64,000 bases of DNA from Proteles cristata cristata (GCA_017311185.1 JAESUZ010001741.1:124001-188000), one strand, 5' to 3'; positions 11,001 through 23,110 are shown, counted from the stretch's first letter. Numbers and translations are program-made. Notes: a model not told the origin generated them from the sequence alone.

Positions 11001-14000
11001 GGACTACGTCCAGTTCCAGCAGTTCGCGGGCAAGACGGTCCTGTTCGTCAACGTGGCCTCCTACTGTGGCTTGACAGCTCAGTACCCTGGTAAGAACGCG
11101 GGTGTCAATTCTTTTGGAACCAGCTTTGTCAGATGGCCATGATTCCAGAATTTTCCCCAATATGTCATTGCAGGAGGGGGTGGTGATCATGTGAGTCCAT
11201 CCCCCTCAGTCCTGCCACCGCTCTACTCCCTGGGACAAAATAGGATTATCTCGAGATTTGAGAAATAACATTCTCCCGAAGACGTGGTCAGAGACGACCG
11301 GGACCGTACCTGTCACCCCAGAAGGTGACCCCAGACCTGTCACCTCCTGAATGCCCTGCGGAGGAACATTTACTGTGGGGAACCATGGGGCTCCTCAGTA
11401 AGAACGTGCTAGAAAGAACTTATTTGAGAATCTGGGCTTGTGTTGGGTGCTTTGGGGAAGGATTCAGGGATAGCTTTGCTCTGAACTGGATGCTGTCAGG
11501 AATGAGGAAATGGGGACCATTCTGTGACTGTGAGTAAGGTATGTCTTCATAGGGGCGCCTGGGGGGCTCAGTCAGTTAAGTGTCCGACTGCGGCTCAGGT
11601 CATGATCTCGCGGTTCGTGGGTTTGAGCCCTGCGTTGGGCTCTGTGCTGACAGCTCAACCTGGAGCTGCTTTGGATTCTGTGTCTCCCTCTCTCTCTGAC
11701 CCTCCCCTGCTCACGCTATCTCTCTCTCTCTCTCAGAAATAAATAAAACATAAAAAAAAAAGGAAAACACTCCTGGGTTCTCAGCACCACCACGTGATGG
11801 AGAAGAGGGAGATGTAGTTTTCTAAGTGGTGACCTTTGACGTGGTAGCTCCAAACCTGGCCACCCTTCTGCCGCCGCGGAGGTGGATTCTGTCTGTGCAT
11901 CATGGGGAAGAGCTCGGGGTCCCTGTGGGTCCAGAAGAGGTTAAAGTTTTAGATGGATTGCAGTTTCTGACACACCAAAGTTTTCTGCTTTTTTAAAATG
12001 CTTTTTTTTTTCAAGATTAATTCAAAAAGTTAATTGCACCAAATGCCACAAAGAAGTGAATCAAAATAATACACAAAGAGCTTTTAAGAAAAATATTCCA
12101 CGTGTTGACATTGGTGTCTATTCAACTGATCAAAAATATAAATTCCCCAGGTTCCTGGCCTGGGCACTGGGGGGGCTCAGTCAGTTAAGCATCCGACTCT
12201 TGATTTCAGCTCAGGTCATGATCCCATGGTTTGTGAGATTGAGGCCCACACTGTTAGTGTGGAGCCTACTTAGGATTCTTTCTTTCTCCCTCTCTCTGCC
12301 TCTCTCTCTCAATAAATAAACTTTTAAAAAAATTTAAATATAAAGTCCCATTGATGTGTCCTTTTTTCTTTTATTCCCATCAATTTGTCTTAATGGAACT
12401 TCAATAATAAATCCAAGAACTTTCTCTCTTTTTTTTTCCTTCCTTTAACTAATCTCTACACCCCATGTAGATCTCACAACCCCAAGATCAAGGGTCTCAC
12501 ACTCTTCTGACTGAGCCAGCCAGGCCCCCCCAAGAATTTCCTCTTTTAACACCACTTAAATTTAAGTGTATTGCAACCTCATCTCTAAGATACATGGTTC
12601 ACTAAATTTTGATATTTTACTTTAATTTTTAATGTTTATTTTTGAGAGAGAGAGACAGAGCTCAAGCTGGGGAGGGGCAGAAAGAGAGGGAGACACAGAA
12701 TCTGAAGCAGACTCCAGGCTCTGAGCTGTCAGGACAGAGCCCCACGCAGGGCTTGAACTCATGAAGTGTGATATCATGACCTGAGCCGAAGGCGGATCCT
12801 TAACCTGAGCCACTAGGCGCCCCCAAATTTTTTTTAATGTTTTATTTATTTCTAGGAGAGAGAGAGAGAGACAGCGTGAGCAGGGGAGGGTCAGAGAGAG
12901 AGGGAGTCACAGACTGAAACAGGCTCCAGGCTCTGAGCTGGCAGTCAGCACAGAGCCCGACGCGGGGCCCGAACCCACGAACCGCGAGATCATGACCCAA
13001 GCGAAAGTCGGACGCTTAACCGACTAAGCCACCCAGGCGCCCCAGCGAAATTTTTGATATTTTATAATTAATATTTAGCAGGTGCTACGGTCTGAATGTT
13101 TGTGTCCCTGACCCCCAAATTCGTATGTTGAAATCATAATGCCCAATATGATGGTAATAGGAGGTGGGGCCTTCAGGAGGTATTGAGGTCATGAGGGTGG
13201 ACCCCCCATGGAGGGATGAGACCCCACAGAACGCCCAGCGCCTGCACCATGGGGGGACACAGGGAGAAGCCAGGCAGTGTGCAGCCTGGTAGAGGTCTTC
13301 ACCAGAACCCACCGCACCGACCCCATAACCTCGGGCCTCCAGTTTCCAGAAGTGTGAGCAGCACATTCTTACTGTTCACAAGTCCCCAGGTCTGCGGTAT
13401 TTTGTTACAGCAGCCTACAGGGACTGACAGAGGGGCTGCTTGAGTTAGGCAAAATTACATGAATTTTATAGTTATATGTAATATATACTTAATTACATGT
13501 ATATAACTATATCTTATAATTTAATTAAATATATTTAAAATAAGTTATATATAACATGTATTATGTGTATTATAATTAATCTCCTTCAAAGAACAACAAC
13601 AAAAAAATGGTTCACATTTACCCAGGAGAATCTAAAGACTTTTTAATGGTGAAATCATGCATAGAAAGATATTCCCAAAAGTACAGATTATGGAAATATA
13701 TGACATTTAAAAGAATCCGGGGGGGGGGTCACTTTATATTTATTATTTTTTTAATGTACAATCAGCCCAGGGAAAAACCTGAAAAGCTACAGATTAAATT
13801 TTTACTTAAGTTTTATAACATGTCAGGATCTAATTATACAAACCTAAATAACAGTTTAATATCACTTAGCAAGTAGAGATTTTCCTCCCCTCAAACAGTT
13901 AAATTTGAAACAATACAGTAAGTTTAAAAGCTATGATATATAGGGGTACCTTGCCGGCCTAGAGGTAGAGCTTCTGACCCTTGATCTAAGGGTTGTGAGT

Positions 14001-17000
14001 TCAAATCCCACACTGGGCATGGAGCCTACTTAAGTTAAAAAAAAAAAAAAGCAAAGTTGTGATGTATAAACAACAGTTGCATGAAATGAGAATCTGCTTT
14101 TAAATGTTTAGTTTTAATTTAAATTTGCGCTGAATAGGGACTATATTCACAACATTCAAAATGTAAAAGATATAAAAGGCTTTCACAGTGAAAACGTCCC
14201 CATTTCTTTCTTTTTGGGAAGCCAGTGCCATCAGTTTATAGTGCACATTTTCATAAATCTTTAATGTCTATGCAGGCAGTTGTCTCTCTCCTGTAGAAAT
14301 AGACGATTACATGCAATCCTGCACCTTCTTCATATAATCAAACATCTTGGATGTTATTTTGTATCAGTACATGATGAATTTCTTCATTTATTCGAAGGCA
14401 TAGTTTTCCACTCTGCTGCTGGGATATAATTTCTTAAACTAGTACACAGTATCTTAAAGAGTGTCTCCTTCAAATTTTACTCCAGATGAGGGAAACTGAG
14501 TTAAAGGCATTTGCTAAAGGACTAGAACCAGGGTTGGCGGGTGTTTCTGCCTCAGGAAGGAAATATTCTTGAGGGTCAAAGAGGAAGGTGAGTACGGACA
14601 GTCACTGAAGAAATATACAGAAACAGGAAGGCACTGTCACTTGGGAGGTTTGGGGGGAGACACCATCACAGCACAGAGCGGAGCCTGAGTGGACCGGCTG
14701 GCCCTGGTAATGGGGACCCGACACTGCCAGGGGCCGAGATGAGACACTGGCAGGGTCTAGACACGCAGGTCAGCAGCTTCCTGGCAGCAGTTAGGAATTT
14801 GTGGCCTGGAATCCCCATGATAGTCCAAGGAAATGGAGTAGACGAGAGGGTAGAGAATGCTCTGGAACCAGGCTCCGAATTCTGCGCCCAGGTGACAGTG
14901 CCAGAGAGTGCTCCTGGGAGGAGGCCTGGGTGTCAGGTGTGTCGTGATGGGGCATCGTGGGTGATGGGTAGCTTGTCCGCTTTGTTTGCCTTTGCCTTGA
15001 AAATTAAAAAAAAAAAAAATTCTGTCTTTATTTTATTCTGAGAGAGACAGAGAATGAGCAGGGGAGGGGCAGAGAGAGAGGGAGATGAAGATTCTGAAGC
15101 GGCTCCAGGCTCTGATCTGTCAGCACAGAGCCCGACACAGGGCTCCAACCCATGGACTGTAAGATCATGACCCGAGCGGAAGTCGGACGCTCATCCGACT
15201 GAGCCACCCAGGCGCCCCTTCCTTGAAACTTTTTGATCCATCAATCCACCCCTAAGCAAGCCAGCAGGGGCGTTTAAATCTTACTTCCCTTCAGAATCAG
15301 GCAGGCCCTGCCCCCAGGGCTAACCGACCAGTGCTTTCTAATAAGCACCCCCCCTGGATGGCACAGAGGGGCCACTTACGGATACAAGTGCACAAGAACA
15401 ATGGCAGCTCTTGGGTCTGATTCTGGAAACTTCTGTTCCGGCTTTTTGCTCTGCCTCCTCAGTCTCTGTAATTTTGAACTGCTCCCTCATAACCCTCAGT
15501 GTGTTCCCGTGGTCAATAGATCATCCAGATCAATGGGTCGTACCCTTTCCCTGCTCAGGGTAGGGCTGCCAGCCAGGCTACCCATGCTGTTGTCCTCCCA
15601 CAGAGCTGAACGCACTTCAGGAGGAGCTGAAGCATCGAGACGTGGTTGTGCTGGGCTTTCCCTGCAACCAGTTTGGGAAACAAGAACCAGGAAAGAACTC
15701 AGAGATCCTCTCAGGGCTCAAGTGAGTGGCTGCTGGGGAGCCTGCAGAGACCCACCAGGGTTCCCCTCCCTCCTTCTGCTGGGAGACCCACTGCCTCTGG
15801 AAACTTCCAGGGTGGGTGGTGGGTCGTTGGGGCCAAGAACATCGTTGTGAAGCTTCGCGTGCAAACCGGCCTGCTGGCCGTGCTCAAGCACTCGCTCTGC
15901 CTTGAGCTCCTTGATGATGGCACTCGGGGAATGTCTAATGGGAAAGAAGCACAGGGCGATGGCGGGAGTGTGGGCAATGGGACGGAGTCGGGAACCGTAA
16001 CTTACACTAGTGCTTTCCAGTTTTCTTGGAAGTGTCCACTGGCTCCATCAAGCATGACGTCCTAACTCCCAGAGACCTCTCTTTCCTCCTCTTCCCGGTC
16101 TTCCGCGTCTCCCTCTTTATCCTAACCTCCCTTTGTGGCGGAGTTATGGTGGCCATCACCATGCCTTCCTGTCCTAAGTTGGGCCCTCTTGGGGACATCC
16201 TGTTCATTGCAGGTACGTGCGCCCAGGTGGCGGCTTCGTCCCCAGTTTTCAGCTCTTCGAGAAAGGGGATGTGAATGGAGAAAACGAACAGAAGGTCTTT
16301 ACCTTCCTGAAGGTGAGCGCCCATACACCTGGCAGGAGATGTCCTGGAAGCATGGGGCTCTTTTCTAGGATTGAGGCTGGACTCCTCGGAAAGAAATGCC
16401 TAGATAAGTTCATGAATCATGGCAATATCCATTGTGAGGCTTGAGCTCCAACCACCCGACACCTGTGGCCTGTGACAGATCTGACGTGGACTAGTGCCCC
16501 TTACTGAGTGGCGGTGATTCTCTCTCCAGCAGTCATGTGTGGAATACCTGCAGGGGTGGGGAGCTCCGCCACAGGGAGCCCAGAGGTGCTAACAGGGCCC
16601 CGCCCCTCCTGGGGCCCCTCTCCAGTCAGGGACGCAGACAGGGGATACATAACACAGAGTGCTGGGTGGTAACTGGGCTTAGCATCCCCGAGTGTTAGAA
16701 CCACAGAAAACCACAGAACCGCCGAGGTGCTCTTAGGCCACTGGTTCCCAAATGCTGGTCTGCCACAAAAGTCTGGTCCTGGTTGAAATTTTCACCCATC
16801 CGTTGCAAACTGGGGGAAAAAAAAAAAAAGTGTGGGGAGTTTTTTTGAAAAGCTCATCTTATTGAATATAAAAGACCATCATTTATTCTGATATTAAATT
16901 CATTTTGCTTAAATCCTATAAATTGCCATTTGTGTTGCTCAAAAACGGTGATACTAATGATTTTTCTTTGAACTAATACTTTAAACATGTTAATTTTAAA

Positions 17001-18149
17001 TTTTATAGTTAAGTAGAATTTCGATTTTTCTTATTGTCAAAATAGATGTTGGTTATTCTACATTAATCTCTACAAAAACTATTAATAAAATAGTTATTAA
17101 ACCTTGACCAGCCTGGGAAGCCCCAAACTCTGGGAACCACAACTCTAAACCAAATAATTTATTATTTCAGCTAAGAAAACTGAAGCTACTGAAATGATTG
17201 GATTTAGCAAAGAAAATAGAAGCTTTTATTTTATTTTAATTTTTTTAATTTTTTTAAATGTTTTTTTTTATTTATTTCTAGGAGAGAGAGAGACAGCGTG
17301 AGCAGGGGAGAGTCAGAGAGAGAGGGAGTCACAGACTGAAACAGGCTCCAGGCTCTGAGCTGGCAGTCAGCACAGAGCCCTGAGGCGGGGCTCGAACCCA
17401 CGAACCGCGAGATCATGACCTAAGCGAAAGTCGGACGCTCAACCGACTAAGCCACCCAGGCGCCCCGTAGAAGCTTTTATTTTAGAAGCAACAGGATATA
17501 ATCACGGGAGGGGCGGACTGGGAAGGGAGGAATATTTTGTCATATCCCCATTTTTTTTTTTAACATTTTTCATTTTTGAGAGAGAGACAGGGTGTGAGTT
17601 GAGGGAGGGGCAGAGAGAAAGGGAGACACAGAATCCAAAGCAGGCTCCAGGCTCTGAACTGTCAGCACAGAGCCCAACACCGGGTTTGAACCCACAAGCG
17701 TGAGATTATGACCTGAGCTGAAATCAGACACGCCACTGACTGAGCCACCCAGGCGCCCCCATACTCTCTAGCTCTTGGTTGCTGTATTGATGGCGTTGCA
17801 TAGAACCGTCTGGTTCACTGCGGGCAGGCCAGGTGGTTCATATATTGACACATGGGACGGTGAGTAGACTCTAGGGTCCCAGAGTCTACTGGACCTCACA
17901 GAAGCAGGAAAAAAGAGCCGTTTTTTCATATCTCTGCTCCAGAACTCCTGCCCGCCAACCTCTGATCTTTTGGGCTCACGAGACCAGCTGTTCTGGGAGC
18001 CCATGAAGGTCCACGACATCCGCTGGAACTTTGAGAAGTTCCTGGTGGGGCCCGACGGGGTCCCCGTCATGCGCTGGTTCCACAAGGCTCCCGTCAGCGC
18101 CGTCAGGTCGGACATCCTGGAGTACCTGAAGCAGCTGAAAACCAAGTAG
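7748..18149 (+). CDS. GPX6: Glutathione peroxidase 6, Cys-type active site (five exons)
   Basis: Secreted thiol peroxidase that reduces peroxides using glutathione or another thiol. Coding exons: 7748-7834, 10936-11089 (154 bp), 15604-15721 (118 bp), 16213-16312 (100 bp) and 17943-18149. All junctions are GT/AG and keep phase; the product is 221 aa, the usual GPX6 length. Residues 1 to about 20 form a hydrophobic signal peptide ([20 protein letters not shown]). The catalytic position 73, in the motif NVASYCGL, is TGT (Cys) at 11065-11067, where selenoproteins have TGA. The rest of the tetrad is present: Gln107 in [12 protein letters not shown], and Trp181-Asn182 in [15 protein letters not shown]. 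The C-terminus ([20 protein letters not shown]) resembles GPX6 more than GPX5 or GPX3. The start codon sits in a strong context (ccgccATGg). No frameshift or stop was found, so I infer a functional Cys homologue. GPX5, also a Cys enzyme, is the main alternative but fits the C-terminus less well. Confidence 0.93.
8030..9470. other. GPX6 intron 1, proximal part
   Basis: Intronic DNA. The stretch 8530-8960 resembles a retroelement 3' end on the minus strand (for example ggcaaaaaggtggttttact), but I cannot name the family. No coding signal on either strand. Confidence 0.5.
9475..9680 (-). mobile_element. Carnivore SINE in GPX6 intron 1
   Basis: Antisense to GPX6, flanked by the short repeat tccatgt. 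Head intact (gagccacccaggcgcccc). Confidence 0.9.
10528..10612 (+). repeat. CA-rich microsatellite in GPX6 intron 1
   Basis: Interrupted CACA/CATG tract, about 320 bp before exon 2. Frames across it give only His/Thr or Val/Cys strings. Confidence 0.85.
10617..10727 (-). mobile_element. Short older CAN-SINE type, reverse orientation
   Basis: Reads aagtaatctctacccc and agccagccaggcccccc, the short form without the CT-rich body. It lies 209 bp before GPX6 exon 2. Confidence 0.8.
11552..11762 (+). mobile_element. Carnivore SINE in GPX6 intron 2
   Basis: Full length, sense to GPX6. Head ggggcgcctggggggctcag; tail ends in poly-A. Confidence 0.92.
12150..12335 (+). mobile_element. Older carnivore SINE in GPX6 intron 2
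   Basis: B-box region and CT-rich tail clear. The flanks share an imperfect aaatataaattcccc. Confidence 0.8.
12425..12530 (-). mobile_element. Short older CAN-SINE, reverse orientation
   Basis: Same short type as at 10617, ending gagccagccaggcccccc. Confidence 0.75.
12618..12826 (-). mobile_element. Carnivore SINE, reverse orientation
   Basis: First of two head-to-tail antisense copies in intron 2; its head (ccactaggcgccccc) touches the T run of the next. Confidence 0.88.
12827..13044 (-). mobile_element. Young-type carnivore SINE, reverse orientation
   Basis: Carries the CTGGCAGTCAGCAC signature of the 569-type subfamily, little diverged. Confidence 0.93.
13084..13432. mobile_element. MaLR-type solo LTR in GPX6 intron 2
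   Basis: Contains the phrase gatggtaataggaggtgggg and the end cagcagcctacagggactga, typical of mammalian apparent LTR retrotransposons. Subfamily not assigned. Confidence 0.65.
13943..14052 (+). mobile_element. Short older CAN-SINE
   Basis: tRNA-like head with B box gagttcaaatcc and a poly-A tail. No CT-rich body. Confidence 0.8.
14053..15002. other. GPX6 intron 2, distal part
   Basis: AT-rich unique sequence with no repeat I can name and no coding signal. One shadow frame of 100 codons at 14739 has no recognisable domain. Confidence 0.45.
15003..15218 (-). mobile_element. Carnivore SINE, reverse orientation
   Basis: About 385 bp before GPX6 exon 3, flanked by ccttgaaa on both sides. Confidence 0.9.
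17234..17467 (-). mobile_element. Young-type carnivore SINE, reverse orientation
   Basis: In GPX6 intron 4. Perfect 17-bp TSD tagaagcttttatttta at 17217 and 17468. 569-type subfamily. Confidence 0.95.
17553..17759 (-). mobile_element. Carnivore SINE, reverse orientation
   Basis: Ends 183 bp before the acceptor of GPX6 exon 5. Moderately diverged. Confidence 0.9.
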
Positions 18150-18791
18150 AAAGGGCCAGAAGCTGTCAGAAGTAGCCACTGCCTCCCACCTAAAGGACAT
18201 GGTGGTTCTGTCTTTACTCCACATGCCTGCCCACCTGGATATGCGTGTGACCAAACCCTCCTGGATATGCGTGTGCCTGTGTGCGTGTGCTCGTGTGTGT
18301 GTGTGTTGAAGGAAAACCTATCTCCCCAACTGTCTGCTCCCCAAATATCAGGGTTTTTCCACTGCATTGCAAAGGAAAAGCAGATTTCAGGGTAGATGGC
18401 TCAGGCCGCCCAACATCCCAGAAAAAGGCCAGCCCCGGAAGTTCCGTGTCTGCCCTTCCCCATCCTGGAGGGTTGGAGAAAGCAGGAACTGGCTGCAAGA
18501 CCCCCAAGATCCCCTTCATAACCTCTCCTGACCTTAAAGATAGACCTAGGTATGAGGCTCTTCCTGTCGGCAATGAGGCCTCCTCTCCCCACCCCCTGCA
18601 GACTCTTCAGGGCAAAGGAGGGGCCTCTCCCTGATGGCGGCCCCCCGCTCCTCAGGGTCGGACCCACCCAAGGCTCCTTGGCTCCTGCCCCTTAGTGGTT
18701 CTGGCCATCGCTCAGGGCCAGAGGTGTCCCTTCATCCGAAGGGGGACCTCTGTCATCCCCCTGAGCCACCCCCCTTCTCATCACTGACTCA

Positions 18792-18797
18792 AATAAA
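18792..18797 (+). terminator. Polyadenylation signal of GPX6
   Basis: AATAAA lies 643 bp after the GPX6 stop codon and is the only clean hexamer seen in the downstream segment. Cleavage would fall about 15-25 bp later. The implied 3' UTR of about 0.66 kb is long enough to have held a SECIS element. Confidence 0.6.
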
Positions 18798-19359
18798 GGA
18801 AATTCTGCAGCATCTGGTTTCCCGAGGTGTCTCCCTGCCCCGGGTCACGACCCTGCCCCCCATACCACACCCTCCGTGTTCTGTGTTTCCCACACGCATT
18901 CCAGGTGCTTCCCTGCCCATCCAGACACCGGGCGGGGCTGGCGGCTGTGACCAAGGACGCGGACCTCGCAGAGGCAGCCGCCCCCTCCCGCTGCGGGGTG
19001 GGGTGGGCGGCTCCTGGGGGCCCACATGCGAGGTAGCCCCACTTCTCTCCAAAGACACAGACATTCTGTAAAATTCCTGCTCACAGTTAAAAATGTAAAA
19101 ACACAGAAAGAAACGGGAGAGAAGGATAAGGAGCCGTCGCCCCTGTCAGGGGGTCAGGGGGCAAGCAGCGTGCGGGGGGTGGCGGCTGTTCGGTCACCGC
19201 GCGGGCCGCCCTTTCCGGGAGCACCGACGGCCGAACGCCGGAAACGAGGGGCTTGTCAAACAGCCGTTTTTCTTTCCCTTTCAAAAATTACTTTGAACAC
19301 ATTTCACATATTTTTTGCGCTTTAAATACTGTTTTGCACTTGGAACGAAGAGGGCATTT

Positions 19360-20190
19360 CAGTGTCGGTGGCACCGTGAGGCGGGACGAGCCGGCTGCGC
19401 GCGGGCAGAGCCGCCCGGCCCACCCTGGGCGCAGCGCCCTGCCAGCGGGCACAGCCGGGCACAGCCGGGCACAGCCGGGCACAGCCGGGGTGGGGGGGCT
19501 CGGGCCGGGGACCCCAGCGTCCAGAAGGAGCGGGCTGTCCCCAAGCCCAGGAAGCCCCGCGCTCACGCGGGCCCGGGGGAGGACCGGCCCCCGCTCGCGG
19601 CCTCCGAGGGACGCCGTGCCCGGCTCCGGCCTTCGGGCTGCGCCCCCTAGAGGCCGTGGACGCTCGTGGAAAACGTTCTCGGGCACGTGGGTGTTTTCTG
19701 GCTCGCAAACTCCGGTCACCTCAGGCTGGAGGCTTCCGCAGGCCCCGCCCAGCGGACGGGGAGGGGGAGGGGCTGCGGTGAGCGGCGCGAGAACCCCAGG
19801 GACCTCAGCGAGGCCTCGGAAGCGTCCACATCTGTTGCTATTTTCCGACGAGGATCATCAGGCCCAGGAAGTGGGTACAGGAGGCGGGGCCACACGGGGT
19901 TCCGGTTCGGCCTGAAGCGGAGCGCGGCTGTGTGCGAGCCCACGCTCCGTGGAAAAGTCCCGAAGCCGCGAAGGAAGAGGGCTCGGCTTCTCCCCCCTCC
20001 CCCCGGGGTGATGAGTGTCTCCGAGAAGGTCCATCCTGAGGCAGCTGTGGAAAACGCAGGTTCGTCCGTGACGCCCCCCAGGGGCTGAGCCTGCAGAGAC
20101 CAGGTTATCAGAGACCAGAGGCGCGGGGAGCCTCCTGCCACCGGAGGCGGGGGGCAGGTGTGGGGGCAGGTGTGGGGGCAGGTGTCCCGG
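19360..20190. other. Orphan CpG-rich segment downstream of GPX6
   Basis: High CpG density with an 11-bp tandem repeat (CACAGCCGGG plus C) about four times at 19447-19492 and a 13-bp repeat (TGTGGGGGCAGG) three times near 20156-20190. Open frames are GC-driven and not recognisable. No gene start could be supported; it may be a distal promoter, an enhancer or a CpG island of a noncoding transcript. Confidence 0.5.
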
Positions 20191-21410
20191 ATGATGGTGG
20201 CGACGACGAGGAGAATGCGTAAGTCTCTCTAACCGGGGGATCCGGAGAGAAAGTGCCCACTTGTCCCCTCCTCACCGACCCCTGTGACCGATCATGGTCC
20301 CCTGGGAAAGCCTCACACAGAACCTTCCAGAGCGAGACCCTCTTGGGTCCGTTAGGGCAGTTAGAACCTTACTGTTGCCGTCATGGTGATCGTTATGACT
20401 TCACCGACTCTATTATTGCTGCTGAGTTTTTTCCTTCAAACCAGAAGTTCCCACAAACTATCATGCAAATTAGATAAACTTGAGCGAATTGATTCCCAAA
20501 GCAGTGTTTCCACAGGCATCTACCCCACCAGCCACCTAACAGGCGTCGGAGATGAGTATTGCTCTGCTGACCACAAAACCTTTGAGGAGAATCCCCCGGC
20601 AGGCGGGGGTGTCCAAAGTCTAGGGAACCAGGATTCAGACCCTCTAACCACCCACGCCGAGTGGGGCACAGCCGCTCCTGGAGGCCAGGCCCCAACACAG
20701 CCGCCTCCAGGAGCTCCCGCGTGGAGGCCGATTTTCCCAGAGGCTTGTGTGAACGCTGGGCTTCCTGGCTTTGGGAGCGTCTGTTCGTTCTGGAAGCTGG
20801 AGTCCCCAAATCTGAGAAAGAGAGGGCCAGAGTCCATGCCAGAGGGCGTAGATCTCATCCCGTGGTCCCATAAATATCCCTTGACTTGGCTTCTGTTCCC
20901 AGGAAGCGGACTGAGGACGGGATTCGAACACATGTCACTTACTGAGTGGTGTCAGAGGGACCAGTGACGCCACATGGGCCAGAGGAAGCAAGACAATGCA
21001 AGGTTTCTGCTGGAGATTCACCTCAGGATACAGCACACTATCCTCACTCCACCTTGGAGGGAGAGGGCGGGGCTGCCGGAACTCAGGTCAGTCAACCAGC
21101 GGCTGTGGGATTGGCCCCCAGGCCCCGGAGGCACAACCTCCAGGTAAGGTGCCTCCTTGGGCTGGAGGGGCAGCTGTGACCCACCGGCGGGGCTGGCGCA
21201 CCATCCAACTAAAGCGAACCTGAGTAAGGCCGTGGCGACTGCCTTTTAGCCCCCACAGATCATCACCCAGAGGGACCCCCCGGAGAGTCCTCACCCACTC
21301 GCGCTTTCCCTTTCTCCCCCTCTATCCATAGAGAATTCACTCTCTAAGCCATGTCTCCTGACTGGCAGCAAGAGTATCACCTGAGAACTTGTTAGAAATG
21401 CAGTTTTCAG
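20191..21410. other. Intergenic sequence, no gene recognised
   Basis: Unique-looking DNA. Several 70-190 codon frames overlap on both strands with no domain and no consistent splice signals. A B-box-like tgttcgaatccc on the minus strand near 20923 lacks an A box. Confidence 0.4.
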
Positions 21411-21606
21411 GGGGCACCTGGGTGGCTCAGTCAGTTAAGCGGCAGACTTCAGCTCAGGTCGTGATCTTGTGGTTTGTGAGTTCAAGCCCCGCGTTGGGCT
21501 CTGTGGTGTCAGCACGGAACCTGCTTAAGATCCTCAGTCTGACTCTCTGTGCCCCTCCCCCACTCTCTCTCTGTCTCAAAAAATAAATATTAAAAGTATT
21601 TTAAAA
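21411..21606 (+). mobile_element. Carnivore SINE, first of a tandem pair
   Basis: Between copies of agaaatgcag at 21394 and 21607. Confidence 0.9.
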
Positions 21607-21616
21607 AGAAATGCAG

Positions 21617-21841
21617 GGGCGCCTGGGTGGCTTAGTCGGTTAAGCGTCCAGCTTTCACTTAGGTCATGATCTCGCGGTTCGTGGGTTCGGGCCCCGCGTC
21701 GGGCTCTGTGCTGACTGCCAGCTCGGAGCCTGGATCCTGTTTCAGTCTGTGACTCCCTCTCTCTCTGACCCTCCCCTGCTCATGCTGTCTCTCTCTCGTA
21801 GAAATAAATAAAAACATTAAAAAAAAAAAAGAAAAAGAAAA
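21617..21841 (+). mobile_element. Young-type carnivore SINE, second of a tandem pair
   Basis: Inserted at the duplicated target of its neighbour, giving a third agaaatgcag at 21842. 569-type signature gtgctgactgccagctc. Confidence 0.93.
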
Positions 21842-22894
21842 AGAAATGCAGTTTTTAGATATCTCCCAGACTTACTGAATCAGAAACTCTGGGGGTGAGA
21901 ACAGCAATCTGTATTTTTAAAAGTCATCCAGGCGATCCTAGTACATGCCAGAGTCTGAAGACCCCTGCCCCAGGGAATGGAGGCGCTGCACAAGATGATG
22001 GCATTTTGACACAGATGAATGAGAAATTCCCCTGCACTTTCCGTGGTTACTCTGCTCAGCCTCAGCGCCACTGCCTCCCCGACTCAGCCAGTAGGTTTTC
22101 CTAAGACCCCAGGGTTGACATGGACCATTCAGGCCCCCCACCCCACTCCTGGCTTTAGGTGCCCTCAGTCCCTGACCTTTGTGGTTTCCATGTGGGTCCA
22201 AATTCAAGGTGTGTCGTTTGACAGACCTCCTCCTTGACCAGACCTTGGTCAGGCTCCTCCGATGCCCCTTCTCAATGAAGACTTGCTGTTGGCCAGGCTT
22301 TACCAAGATTCCTGCTAGGTCTCATTAGTGTCCAGCCTCCTGCCCGTACCCTGCGTGTTGGCTGTAAGTCCCCACGTGTCCCTGTTGTGTGCAGGGCTGT
22401 GTTCAGTCTGGCTCCCCGGTTGCAATACTGTGGGGTCTGTTGCAGAAGTCTTAAATTCAGTCTTTTGAACAAGTCAAAACAGTTTTCCTTTATTTTCCCA
22501 AAGACTCAGACATGCGTTGTGGTTTGGAGCCCAGGAAAAGTCTCCCCTTCTCTTCTGCCTTCACCACCCCGCCTGCCAGCCCACCTCACCCGCTGCTCTG
22601 ACTACAGAATTTTCTCTTGCTTTCCTCAAGTTTCAGGTCAGAATCATTTGAATCTGGGAAGTTCCTGATAGATTCTGTTCCCCTTCCTCTCCCCACCCCA
22701 GTTTTCCTTGTGAAATCACACAGACTGCCCACCCTTTTGTTCTTCTAAAAAGGAAGAACAACATACTTTCAGTTCTTTCAGACACCATTTGGCCTCGGAA
22801 ACGCAGTGGCCTCGACACTATGCAAACCATTTCATCACCTCAGAGCACACCTAGAAGAAAGACATACAGCTCATACCAATTTTTAGTTTTATTT

Positions 22895-23110
22895 TTTAAA
22901 AAATTTTTAAAACTCTTTAAATGTTTATTCATTTTTGAGAGAGACAGAGCATGAGTGGGGAGGGGCAGAGAGAGAGGGAGACACAGAATCCGAGGCAGGC
23001 TCCAGGTTCTGAGCTGTCAGCACAGAGCCCGACGCGGAGCTCGAACCCACGAACCATGAGATCATGACCTGAGCCAAAGTTGGATGCTTAACGGACTGAG
23101 GCACCTAGGC
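22895..23110 (-). mobile_element. Carnivore SINE, reverse orientation
   Basis: Full-length type with a diverged head (gaggcacctaggc). Confidence 0.88.

Noticed and set aside
11059..11073. Selenocysteine TGA in GPX6
   Set aside because: The active-site codon is TGT, read directly; the enzyme here is not a selenoprotein.
20890..20960. B-box-like tgttcgaatccc on the minus strand
   Set aside because: No A box or paired arms at tRNA spacing; more likely chance or MIR-derived.
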